This document shows, one piece after another, positions 5,145-12,390 of a stretch of DNA of 14,640 nucleotides (the stretch's first letter is position 1; each line of letters starts with the position of its first letter). The notes beneath the pieces are model-generated. The model was given only the letters and a program-made list of their open reading frames with translations, was not told the DNA's origin and made no database searches. Both the position numbers and the translations under genes were made by a program. This stretch comes from Sphingomonadales bacterium (lineage in GTDB: Bacteria; Pseudomonadota; Alphaproteobacteria; Sphingomonadales; Sphingomonadaceae). Where the stretch lies: assembly GCA_025360285.1 (NCBI GenBank), contig JANYCM010000090.1:1-14640 (forward strand), in the 5' to 3' direction.

Positions 5145-6215
5145 ATGACGCGGCGATTGTCACGGCGCCGCCTGCTCGGCGGCATGGCCGCCGGCCTGTC
5201 GCTGCGTGGCTGCGCGCCGCCGCCGCCGCGCGGCGCCAATGGTGAAGCAATGACGCTCAATTTCTACAGCTGGGATAGTTATACCGGGGCGACAACGCTC
5301 GCCGATTTCACCGCCGCCACCGGCATCGGCGTGGAAATGAGCCTGTATGGCACCAATGACGAATTGTTCGCCCGGCTGCGTGCCGGCAACCCCGGCTTTG
5401 ATGTCATCGTGCCGTCGAATGAATTCGTCACGCGGCTGCGGCTGTCGGATATGCTGCTGCCGCTCGATCATGCGCGCATCCCCAATCTGGCAAATGTGGC
5501 GCCGGCCTTTCGCGATCCACCCTTTGATCGCGGCCGGCGTTTTTCCATGCCCTACACCTGGCTGGTCATGGGGATCGGCTATCGCAAGTCGCGCGTTGCC
5601 GGGGTTCCCGACAGTTGGAAATGGGTGTTCGACTCCGATCGTTATGCCGGCCGCATCGCGCTGATATCGGAAAGCGATGATCTGATCCGGCTGGCGGCGA
5701 AATATCTGGGCGCCTCGGTGCGCCATGTGACGCCGGACATGACAGCGCGCGCTATCGCCATGCTGATCCGCCAGAAGCCCCATATCAAGCTGTTCCACCA
5801 TGACGAAGGCCAGGACCTGCTCGCCGCCGGCGATGTTGATCTGGTCATCGAATATAATGGCGATATCGCCCAGGTGATGGCCGAGGATGGTGATATCGGA
5901 TTTGTCGTGCCGCGCGAGGGCACATTGATCAATTCCGATTGTCTGTGCATCCCGCGCGGCGCGCCGCGGCCGGACAATGCGCATCGCTTCATCAACTATC
6001 TTCTCGACGCCAGGGTGGGCGCCGGCATTGCCCGCACCATCCGTTACCCCACCCCCAATGCCGCAGCGCTGGCGCTGATGCCGGCGGATTATCGCGACAA
6101 TCCGGTGATCTTTCCGCCGGCGGCGGTGATGGCGAAAAGCGAATATGGCGATTTCGAAGGCCTGGCCCGCGCCCGCGCCGTTGATGCCGCGATTACCGAG
6201 ATCCTGGCGGCATGA
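5145..6215 (+). CDS. PotD/PotF-like polyamine ABC transporter substrate-binding protein
   Basis: Encodes 356 residues. The N-terminus has a twin-arginine-like motif (SRRRLLGG, 6-13), a short hydrophobic stretch and then LRGC23, an unorthodox lipobox with Arg at -2, followed by a Pro-rich linker. The mature part begins LNFYSWDSYTG..LADFTAATGI and continues with YGTNDELFARLRAGNPGFDVIVPSN, the hallmark of spermidine/putrescine-type binding proteins (bacterial solute-binding family 1). It would capture the substrate in the periplasm and deliver it to the two permeases. The ATG at 5145 is preferred because the signal sequence starts there; the frame is open to 5019, but that extension is unlike a signal peptide. 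The stop overlaps the next start (ATGA, 6212-6215). The precise substrate (putrescine, spermidine or another amine) cannot be read from sequence. Confidence 0.88.
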   Translation: MTRRLSRRRLLGGMAAGLSLRGCAPPPPRGANGEAMTLNFYSWDSYTGATTLADFTAATGIGVEMSLYGTNDELFARLRAGNPGFDVIVPSNEFVTRLRLSDMLLPLDHARIPNLANVAPAFRDPPFDRGRRFSMPYTWLVMGIGYRKSRVAGVPDSWKWVFDSDRYAGRIALISESDDLIRLAAKYLGASVRHVTPDMTARAIAMLIRQKPHIKLFHHDEGQDLLAAGDVDLVIEYNGDIAQVMAEDGDIGFVVPREGTLINSDCLCIPRGAPRPDNAHRFINYLLDARVGAGIARTIRYPTPNAAALALMPADYRDNPVIFPPAAVMAKSEYGDFEGLARARAVDAAITEILAA

Positions 6216-7081
6216 CGGAGCGCCCCAAAGCCGCACGCGGCGTCTTCGCGCTGCTGGCCGGGCCACCCCTGGTCTGGCTGGCGCTGTTCTTCGTGCTGCC
6301 GCTGGTAATCATCCTCGGCTATGCGCTGGGCGAAAATCGCAGCCTGACCGACATCGCCATCACCGGCAGCTTCCGCAATTTCGGCCGGGCGTTGCAGCCG
6401 GTCTATCTCGGCGTGCTGGGCAAATCATTGTGGTTCGCCGCGCTGACGACGATTGCCTGCCTGGTCATCGGCTTCCCGGTCGCCATGGCCATTGCCTTTG
6501 CGCCGGCGCGGTGGCGGCTGGCGCTGCTGCTGCTCGTGATGCTGCCCTTCTGGGTCAACCTGCTCATCCGCACCTATGCGCTGATGGCGGTGCTGCGCCC
6601 GGAAGGCTATATCAACAGCCTGATTAAGCTGGTCTGGCCGGCGGCCTGGCTGGGCGATTTTGTGCCGCTTGACCTGCTGCACAACAATGCCGCCGTCATC
6701 ATCGGGCTGGTCTATGTGCAACTGCCCTTCATGGTGCTGCCGCTATATGCGGCGCTGGATCGGCTTGACCGTTCGCTGATCGAGGCCAGCCTTGATCTCG
6801 GGGCAGGGCAGTTGACGAGCTTTGCCCGCATCACCGTGCCACTGGCCATGCCCGGCATCATCGCCGGCATCATCATCACCTTTGTGCCGACGCTGGGCGC
6901 CTATCTCACCCCTGATCTGCTCGGCGGCACCAGCAGCCAGATGATCGCCAATGTCATCGATCGCCAGTTTCGCAGCGCCAATGATTGGCCCTTCGGCGCG
7001 GCGCTGTCGTTCATCCTGATGGCGCTGGCGCTGGTCGCCATGGCGCTGCAGGGGCTGGTCACCCGGCGGGGGCGGGCCTGA
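6212..7081 (+). CDS. PotB/PotH-like ABC transporter permease
   Basis: Encodes 289 residues with about six hydrophobic segments, the first at about 12-39. The cytoplasmic EAA loop reads EASLDLGAGQLTSFARITVPLAMPG (from 191) and is the coupling site for the ATPase. The family pattern LPFWVNLLIRTYALMAVLRPEGYIN (111-135) is typical of polyamine permeases of the PotB/PotH type, as is the LLGGTSSQMIANVI segment near the C-terminus. It forms one half of the inner-membrane channel with the following permease. The ATG overlaps the preceding stop by 4 nt and its own TGA overlaps the next ATG by 1 nt (TGATG), so translation along this operon is probably coupled. No anomalies are seen. Confidence 0.92.
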   Translation: MTERPKAARGVFALLAGPPLVWLALFFVLPLVIILGYALGENRSLTDIAITGSFRNFGRALQPVYLGVLGKSLWFAALTTIACLVIGFPVAMAIAFAPARWRLALLLLVMLPFWVNLLIRTYALMAVLRPEGYINSLIKLVWPAAWLGDFVPLDLLHNNAAVIIGLVYVQLPFMVLPLYAALDRLDRSLIEASLDLGAGQLTSFARITVPLAMPGIIAGIIITFVPTLGAYLTPDLLGGTSSQMIANVIDRQFRSANDWPFGAALSFILMALALVAMALQGLVTRRGRA

Positions 7082-7908
7082 TGGCCGGGGGACCCCTCGA
7101 CTATGGGCATCGCTGGCCCATGCGGCTGTGGCTGGCGGCGGTGGGCGTGTTCCTGTACGGTCCGCTGCTCAGCCTGATGGCGTTCAGTTTCAACAATTCC
7201 CGGCGGACCATTGTCTGGCGCGGCTTCACCCTCGATTGGTATCGCAAGCTGTTCGCTGATGCCGATCTGCTCACCGCCTTTGGCAATTCGCTGACCATTG
7301 CGGCGCTCTCGACCCTCGTCAGCCTGGGCCTTGGCACCGCGACAGCGTTGCTGCTCTGGCGCTTTCGCTTTGAGGGCCAGACGGCGATTGCCGGGCTGGT
7401 GGCGCTGCCGATCGTGGTGCCGGAAATCTGCCTTGGCGTCGCCTTTCTGGTGTTCTTTTCGGCGGTGCTGCCCTGGCCCACCGGCCTGGCCTGGCCGTTC
7501 AACCTGGGGGCCATCATCATCGCCCATATCAGTTTCTCGTTCAGTTTCGTCGCGCTGGTCGTACGCGCCCGGCTGGCCGGTTTCGATCACAGCCTGGCCG
7601 ATGCAGCGCGCGATCTGGGGGCCAGCGACGGCACGATCCTGCGCGATATCCTGCTGCCGCACCTGAGCCCGGCGCTGATTGCCGGGGGCCTGCTGGCCTT
7701 CACCCTCAGCCTTGATGATTTCGTCATCACCTTCTTCACGTCAGGGCCGGACACCATCACTTTTCCGGTGAAGGTCTATGCCATGGTGCGCTTTTCGGTG
7801 ACGCCGGAGGTCAATGCCGCCTCCACCCTGCTGATCCTGCTCACCGCCGGCCTGGCGGCGTTGGCGCTGCGGCTGCAAGGCGGCGATATCGGCCGGGAAG
7901 CGCTGTGA
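7081..7908 (+). CDS. PotC/PotI-like ABC transporter permease
   Basis: Encodes 275 residues with about six transmembrane segments. FNNSRRTIVWRGFTLDWYRKLFAD (37-60) and the LPIVVPEICLGVAFL segment (109-123) are typical of PotC/PotI. The EAA loop is DAARDLGASDGTILRDILLPHLSP (174-197), and LSLDDFVITFFTSGP follows in the last third. It pairs with the preceding permease. The ATG at 7081 is chosen because it overlaps the previous TGA by 1 nt and starts just before the first hydrophobic helix; the open frame continues upstream to 6985 only as an overlap with the preceding gene. The stop again overlaps the following start (TGATG). Confidence 0.92.
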   Translation: MAGGPLDYGHRWPMRLWLAAVGVFLYGPLLSLMAFSFNNSRRTIVWRGFTLDWYRKLFADADLLTAFGNSLTIAALSTLVSLGLGTATALLLWRFRFEGQTAIAGLVALPIVVPEICLGVAFLVFFSAVLPWPTGLAWPFNLGAIIIAHISFSFSFVALVVRARLAGFDHSLADAARDLGASDGTILRDILLPHLSPALIAGGLLAFTLSLDDFVITFFTSGPDTITFPVKVYAMVRFSVTPEVNAASTLLILLTAGLAALALRLQGGDIGREAL

Positions 7909-9023
7909 TGGCCGCGCCGCCGATCATCTGTTTCGACAATGTCTCGAAATTTCATGGGCCGGTCCGCGCTGTCGATGGCGTCAGCCTTGATATCCGGGAA
8001 GGCGAATTCTTCGCCCTGCTCGGCCCGTCGGGTTGCGGCAAAACCTCGCTGCTGCGGCTGGTTGCCGGGCTGGAAATGCCCAGCGCCGGGCGCGTCCTGA
8101 TCGACGGGGTCGATGTCGCCGGCGTTCCCGCCAACCGGCGGCCGGTCAACATGGTATTCCAGGGCCTGGCGCTGTTCCCGCATATGACCGTCGCCGAAAA
8201 TATCGGCTATGGCCTGAAGGTCGCGGGCGTTGCGCCAGCCGAAACCGCCGACCGCGTGGCCGACGCGCTGGCCCTGGTCAAGCTTGTGGGTTTGGGCCAG
8301 CGCCGCCCCGATCAACTGTCCGGCGGCCAGCGCCAGCGGGTTGCCCTGGCGCGCGCACTGATCAAGCGGCCGCGGGTATTGCTGCTCGATGAACCGCTGT
8401 CGGCGCTGGACGCGAAATTGCGTGAGGCGATGCGCGCCGAACTGGCACAGTTGCAGGCGGATGTGGGCATCACCTTCCTGATGGTCACCCATGATCAGGA
8501 TGAGGCACTGGCGATGGCCGATCGCTGCGCCGTGCTCAACCACGGTCGTGTCGAACAGGTGGCGGCCCCGGCCGCGCTGTACGAAATGCCCGCCTCGCGC
8601 TTCGTCGCCGATTTCATTGGCGGGGTGAATGTGTTCGAAGGGCGGCTGCTGGTGGCGCTGCCGGGCCCTGCCAGCATCGCCGCCACCGACCTCGACGTGC
8701 CACTGCGGCTCGACATCACGGCGCCGCCACCCGGCACGCCCTTCTGGGTCGCGCTGCGCCCTGAACGAATTGCCCTCTACCGGCGCGGCCCCGGCGACGC
8801 GGCGGCGCCCGTCGCAGATACGGACCATAACCACGCCGCCGGGATCGTTCGCCATATCGCCTATCGCGGTAGTGCCTCGCTGTATCATGTGGCGCTGGGC
8901 AATGGCCGCATCGTCCAGGTGTTGCGGCCCAATGGTCTGCCCGGCGCACCGGCGGACTTTGTCATGGCAGAACCCGTCTGGTTGACCTGGGCGGCGACCG
9001 CACCGACGTTGCTGTTCGCTTAA
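7908..9023 (+). CDS. PotA/PotG-like polyamine ABC transporter ATPase
   Basis: Encodes 371 residues. It has Walker A GPSGCGKTS (39-47), Q-loop Q85 in VFQGLALFPH, signature LSGGQ (137-141), Walker B LLLDEP (158-163) and switch His195 in MVTHDQDEA. Residues of about 240-371 form a C-terminal TOBE-type regulatory domain (WVALRPERI..., AYRGSASLYHVAL). The protein powers import from the cytoplasmic side of the two permeases. The family usually has Ser-Tyr or Asn-Tyr where this protein has G86-L87 after the Q-loop Gln, a minor variant. The ATG at 7908 repeats the 1-nt TGATG coupling of the preceding pair; a GTG at 7905 is an in-frame alternative adding one residue. It is the last transporter gene; 88 nt follow before the regulator, with no obvious terminator. 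Confidence 0.94.
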   Translation: MAAPPIICFDNVSKFHGPVRAVDGVSLDIREGEFFALLGPSGCGKTSLLRLVAGLEMPSAGRVLIDGVDVAGVPANRRPVNMVFQGLALFPHMTVAENIGYGLKVAGVAPAETADRVADALALVKLVGLGQRRPDQLSGGQRQRVALARALIKRPRVLLLDEPLSALDAKLREAMRAELAQLQADVGITFLMVTHDQDEALAMADRCAVLNHGRVEQVAAPAALYEMPASRFVADFIGGVNVFEGRLLVALPGPASIAATDLDVPLRLDITAPPPGTPFWVALRPERIALYRRGPGDAAAPVADTDHNHAAGIVRHIAYRGSASLYHVALGNGRIVQVLRPNGLPGAPADFVMAEPVWLTWAATAPTLLFA

Positions 9024-9111
9024 CCCAATCCTGCCACCACACAGTCGCCGACCTATCGTTACAGGGGCGTATCTGGCATAGGCCATGCCATCGCGGGCAG
9101 GGGATGGCAGG

Positions 9112-9786
9112 ATGACAGTGGCGGAGGCCGGCCGGGTGGCGGCGGTTGTGGCGCACAGCTTCAACTGCCCGCCCGCTGTCGCCGCCAGCATCGCCGCCCG
9201 GTCGCGCTCGCGGCGCTTTGCCCGCCACGCCACCATATTGTGGCAGGATGAGCGCGCCACCGAGGCCGTGCTGCTGGTCGAAGGTGAGGCCCATGCCATC
9301 GCCATCGCCCCCAACGGTCAGGAAATGCGCCTGCACGTCTTCGGCGTCGGTGATCTGTTCGGCGAATGCGGCGTGCTCGCCGATGTCCTGGCGCCGGCCA
9401 GCGTCATCGCCGCGCGTGATACCGAAACGGCGCATTTCGGCGCCGCCGACTTTGTGGTGATCCTGGAAACCCATAACGGCTTCACACTGGCGTTGCTGCG
9501 TCGGGTCATCGCCCGCAAGGCCATGACCGAGAAAAGCTTTTCCAACGTCGATCTGCTGTCGGCGCCGGGGCGTATCTGCAAGGAAATCGGGCAGCGCGCC
9601 CGTGCCGCCGATGACCTGACCCTGCGCCCACTGCCGGTGTTCAGTGAAATGGCGCGGCAGTTGAACACCACGCGCGAAACCGTATCGCGCGTCGTCAACG
9701 GCCTGAAACGCCGCGGCATCATCGAACTGCATGATGACCGGCTGGTGGTGGTGGCGCTGCGGATGCTGGAGGAAATGATCCTGTAG
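9112..9786 (+). CDS. Crp/Fnr-family transcriptional regulator without cAMP-binding Arg
   Basis: Encodes 224 residues. Residues of about 15-125 form a cyclic-nucleotide-binding-type beta roll with the FGECGVL turn (83-89), a long helix follows (about 124-140), and 155-215 hold a winged helix with SEMARQLNTTRETVSRVVNGLKRRGII as recognition region. Aligned by eye to E. coli CRP, R82 and S83 of the cAMP phosphate cassette are replaced by P95 and A96, so cAMP is not the likely ligand. There is no N-terminal Cys cluster for an FNR iron-sulfur centre. The ATG at 9112 is preferred because AGGGG lies 8 nt upstream; an ATG at 9085 has only TAGG 2 nt before it. Its position, directly after the transporter genes and in the same direction, suggests local control of that operon. 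It ends 6 nt from a convergent gene. Confidence 0.9.
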   Translation: MTVAEAGRVAAVVAHSFNCPPAVAASIAARSRSRRFARHATILWQDERATEAVLLVEGEAHAIAIAPNGQEMRLHVFGVGDLFGECGVLADVLAPASVIAARDTETAHFGAADFVVILETHNGFTLALLRRVIARKAMTEKSFSNVDLLSAPGRICKEIGQRARAADDLTLRPLPVFSEMARQLNTTRETVSRVVNGLKRRGIIELHDDRLVVVALRMLEEMIL

Positions 9787-9792
9787 GCGGGC

Positions 9793-11409
9793 TCAGGCGG
9801 CCGCCACTACGGGCTTCAGCGCGAACAGCCGCAGGTCGGCACCGCGCGCCTCGCCGGGGGCATCGCCCACATATTCGCAGCGAAAGCCATCGCCGCTACG
9901 CGCCAGCAGCCCAGCAACGAAATCTTCGCTGACATAGATTGCGCTGCCGGCGGTCAACCCGGCGATCCGCCCGGTGCGCGCCGGTTCCGGCCCAAAGGGC
10001 AGGGGCCGGGCGGCGAAGGGATCAGCCACCATCGCCGTGACAGCGTAATGGCCGCCGATGCGCACCCCCAGCGCCGGATCGATCCGGGCCCGGACAGCCA
10101 GCGCGACAGTGGCGGCGGTAACCGGATCGGCATAGGCCAGCCGCACGCCGTTGGGGTTGGTTTGCGCCGCGACTGGCGCGGCGCCGCCGGCAACGATGGC
10201 GGCGATGCCGGCCAATGCTGCCGCCATACCGCCCGGCAAGCTGCTCGTACGCGCATCGAAAAGCTCGATCTGCAACAGGGCGAGGGCCGCCGCAGCGCAA
10301 GCGGCGGCGACGGCGGATGGTGCCGGGGCCAGGCGTGTCGCTGCCGCCCGCCATGACAGTATATGCTGCCGGCGTCCGTTGCCGCGCCACACCAGGCCGC
10401 TGCGCGCCGTGCTGTCGCCGCCGTCGCCATCTGCCCCCGTGACCAGCAATTGCACGGCATCGGTGGCGATCTCGCCGGCGGCAAGGATGGCGCGGCCCAT
10501 CGCCATTTCATCGGCAAAGCCGATGGCCTCGTCATCGGGCGATCCCACGCCATCGCCGCACATCGTCAGGCTGGCGGCGGCATCGATCAGCGCGGCAAAG
10601 CGCGCCGGCCAGTCGGCACCATAGGGCACCACCGATTGTGCCAGGAATGCGTCAACCGGTGCCGGCAGCACGATGTGCAGCGCTGCCCCGGCTGCAATCA
10701 GCGCTTCGGCGATAATGATGTCGGCGCCGGCGGCAAGCGCGCCATAGCCGGCCCCGATCCGCTCGGCGGTGATCAGGGCATCGATATCGGCCCGCATCGC
10801 GGCGGTGGCGGCGGGATCATCGGGTGCCCCCATGCGCCCGGCAAAATGCAGCGTCCGCGGCGGCCGATACGCCTCAAGCCAGCCGGCGTCTTCGCGCAGC
10901 TCGGCATGGATCAGCGCGAACTGCCGCAAGGTCGAGGCATGGTCTTCAAAGGCCAGCGGCGCCTCGGCGATCGCCGCGGCCAGGGCGGCCCGGGCCTCGG
11001 GCAGGCGGCGGAGCAGCAGCAGCGCCTCGGCGCGCGTCGCGATGCGGTAATAGGGCGTTTCCAGATCGGTTTCACCGCTATCGAGCCGTGCCAGCGTGCG
11101 CTCCGCCAGCGCCCTTGCCATCGCCCGGTGGCCACTGAGCAGCGCCAGGGTGGCGGCGTTGATCAGCGGATAGGTGGCATTGTCGATCGCCCCGGCCCTG
11201 GCATAGGCTTCGGCCGCCGCATGGTAAAGTTTGCGCCGCTCTGGCCCGGTGGCGAGCCGCGCCCTGTCCTTCAACAACCGCCCCCGCACCGTCAGCGCCC
11301 CCGGATCGTCCGCCGCGAACCCCCCCGCCGCCAGCCTGTCCCAGGCCAGATCAAGCGCACCGGACCGGGCCAACAGGGTGATGGCGGCGAGGGAGGGGGG
11401 TGGGGACAA
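9793..11409 (-). CDS. TPR / SLOG-like Rossmann / degenerate cyclase-homology protein
   Basis: Encodes 538 residues. Residues of about 5-175 are Ala/Leu-rich paired helices (TPR-like; LTVRGRLLKDRAR at 39-51). Residues of about 185-325 form a Rossmann-like domain, with RTLHFAGRMGAPDD, GYGALAAGADIIIAEALIAAGAALHIVLPAP and a VVPYGADWPARFAALI segment, resembling the SLOG-type nucleotide-sensor fold. The last 165 residues resemble a class III adenylate cyclase (YADPVTAATVALAVRARI, LGVRIGGHYA, GSAIYVSEDFVAGLL, CEYVG). By eye the two metal-binding Asp are replaced by E382 and N420, so it is probably inactive and may bind a ligand instead. The start is a TTG without a visible Shine-Dalgarno; no ATG or GTG lies further upstream in the frame, so a downstream start is possible. 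It is the third gene of a minus-strand set, 29 nt after the unknown gene. Confidence 0.85.
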   Translation of the reverse strand: MSPPPSLAAITLLARSGALDLAWDRLAAGGFAADDPGALTVRGRLLKDRARLATGPERRKLYHAAAEAYARAGAIDNATYPLINAATLALLSGHRAMARALAERTLARLDSGETDLETPYYRIATRAEALLLLRRLPEARAALAAAIAEAPLAFEDHASTLRQFALIHAELREDAGWLEAYRPPRTLHFAGRMGAPDDPAATAAMRADIDALITAERIGAGYGALAAGADIIIAEALIAAGAALHIVLPAPVDAFLAQSVVPYGADWPARFAALIDAAASLTMCGDGVGSPDDEAIGFADEMAMGRAILAAGEIATDAVQLLVTGADGDGGDSTARSGLVWRGNGRRQHILSWRAAATRLAPAPSAVAAACAAAALALLQIELFDARTSSLPGGMAAALAGIAAIVAGGAAPVAAQTNPNGVRLAYADPVTAATVALAVRARIDPALGVRIGGHYAVTAMVADPFAARPLPFGPEPARTGRIAGLTAGSAIYVSEDFVAGLLARSGDGFRCEYVGDAPGEARGADLRLFALKPVVAAA

Positions 11410-11438
11410 GGGGATACCGATGGTAGGAGGATTGGGTG

Positions 11439-12233
11439 TTAGCTGCCGACTGTACCGGGCGGTGGGCCCTTGTTTTCGCCATCCGGGTCTATGACAATGA
11501 CTGTTCGCTGTCTGGTGCTAATATCCCCTTCATCATCGGCTTTAGTTTTTCTTCCTTCCAGCGTAAATGGTGCCACGTTGGCTAACAAATGAATCGTAAA
11601 CGCGAACGGATAGCTTTCACCGGCTGCGATTGGGTTGCCATATATATCTTTTTTATGATAATTTATACATCGGACAGCTTTGTATGACTTGTTATTTGCT
11701 TTGACCACGAGGGGATGAGCATTAAAAAAAGAAACATTTTCCTGATATTTTATTGAAAGCATCGTGCCATTGTTGGCTACAAATATGGATTCCGGTATAA
11801 AGCAAAATTGGTCGATTCCTCGCACTTCCGAGTGATACAAGAAATCCCATTCGTCAGATTCAATACAAATTGTAAAATAAGATGGATATTCAAAATCTAT
11901 ACCTTCGAAATTTCGAGACAATTCTTGATGAGAAGGAAAATCAGATTTCGATGCAATATCGCTTAATATTCCTTCAAGAAGTTCGGTCTCATAGTCAGAA
12001 ACATCCTCATCGCCCATAATGAGTGATCTGGTTCTTGTATAAATTTGTTGATTTTTATTAAATCCGATAACCATAAGAGTGAGTCGGTCTGGATACGGAT
12101 AATTTTCGATATTTTGATTATTTGAGAGTGGCGGCGGCAGATCGCGGATAGAGGCGCCATGCAATTTTGGCATCCCGCTAAGAAGCGGAAAGTTAAATTC
12201 AATCTGATGATTTTCAAATTGCAATTTTGTCAT
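11439..12233 (-). CDS. AT-rich gene of unknown function between TIR and cyclase-like genes
   Basis: Encodes 264 residues. No known domain is recognised. There is no signal peptide or membrane helix. The protein is rich in Asn, Phe, Tyr, Asp and Glu, with many alternating hydrophobic stretches suggesting a mostly beta structure, and ends with VIVIDPDGENKGPPPG. The AYPFAFTIHLL-like segment (SYPFAFTIHLLANVAPFTLEG) before it may be a conserved edge of the fold. The ATG at 12233 is supported by GAGG 9 nt upstream. Base composition is strikingly low (about 35% GC in a counted 60-nt line near 12061) against roughly 65-70% in neighbours, and codons end in A/T, which indicates recent transfer. It lies 59 nt downstream of the TIR gene and 29 nt upstream of the next, so co-transcription is likely. 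Function cannot be assigned. Confidence 0.85.
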   Translation of the reverse strand: MTKLQFENHQIEFNFPLLSGMPKLHGASIRDLPPPLSNNQNIENYPYPDRLTLMVIGFNKNQQIYTRTRSLIMGDEDVSDYETELLEGILSDIASKSDFPSHQELSRNFEGIDFEYPSYFTICIESDEWDFLYHSEVRGIDQFCFIPESIFVANNGTMLSIKYQENVSFFNAHPLVVKANNKSYKAVRCINYHKKDIYGNPIAAGESYPFAFTIHLLANVAPFTLEGRKTKADDEGDISTRQRTVIVIDPDGENKGPPPGTVGS

Positions 12234-12390
12234 TTTAATTTACCTCATAATAGTTGAAATTTGATATTATTTGGAACAATTTTGAAATGTTATTAATATT
12301 TCTTTCGGGAAATTTCTTCCAATTGATCATCGATATTTTTAAGTAAATCACTAATATCGGCATTGTTTTGAGCTATATTTTCATGTGTGA
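11500..12390. other. AT-rich island inside a GC-rich chromosome segment
   Basis: Composition falls sharply near 11500 and recovers near 12390, judged by eye. The island covers most of the unknown gene, the 59-nt gap before it, and the last 33 or so codons of the TIR gene. No transposase, tRNA or direct repeats are seen at its edges. Confidence 0.75.

Noticed and set aside
5160..6266. 368-codon open frame on the minus strand
   Set aside because: Antisense to the binding protein gene; translation is Arg-rich low-complexity with no recognisable motif.
7776..9314. 512-codon open frame on the minus strand
   Set aside because: It lies opposite the ATPase and regulator genes, whose motifs are unmistakable; its translation is Arg/Gln/His-rich with no family resemblance, as expected of antisense frames in GC-rich DNA.
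10363..11442. 359-codon open frame on the plus strand
   Set aside because: Antisense to the TPR/cyclase-like gene; Gly/Arg/Gln-rich translation without motifs.
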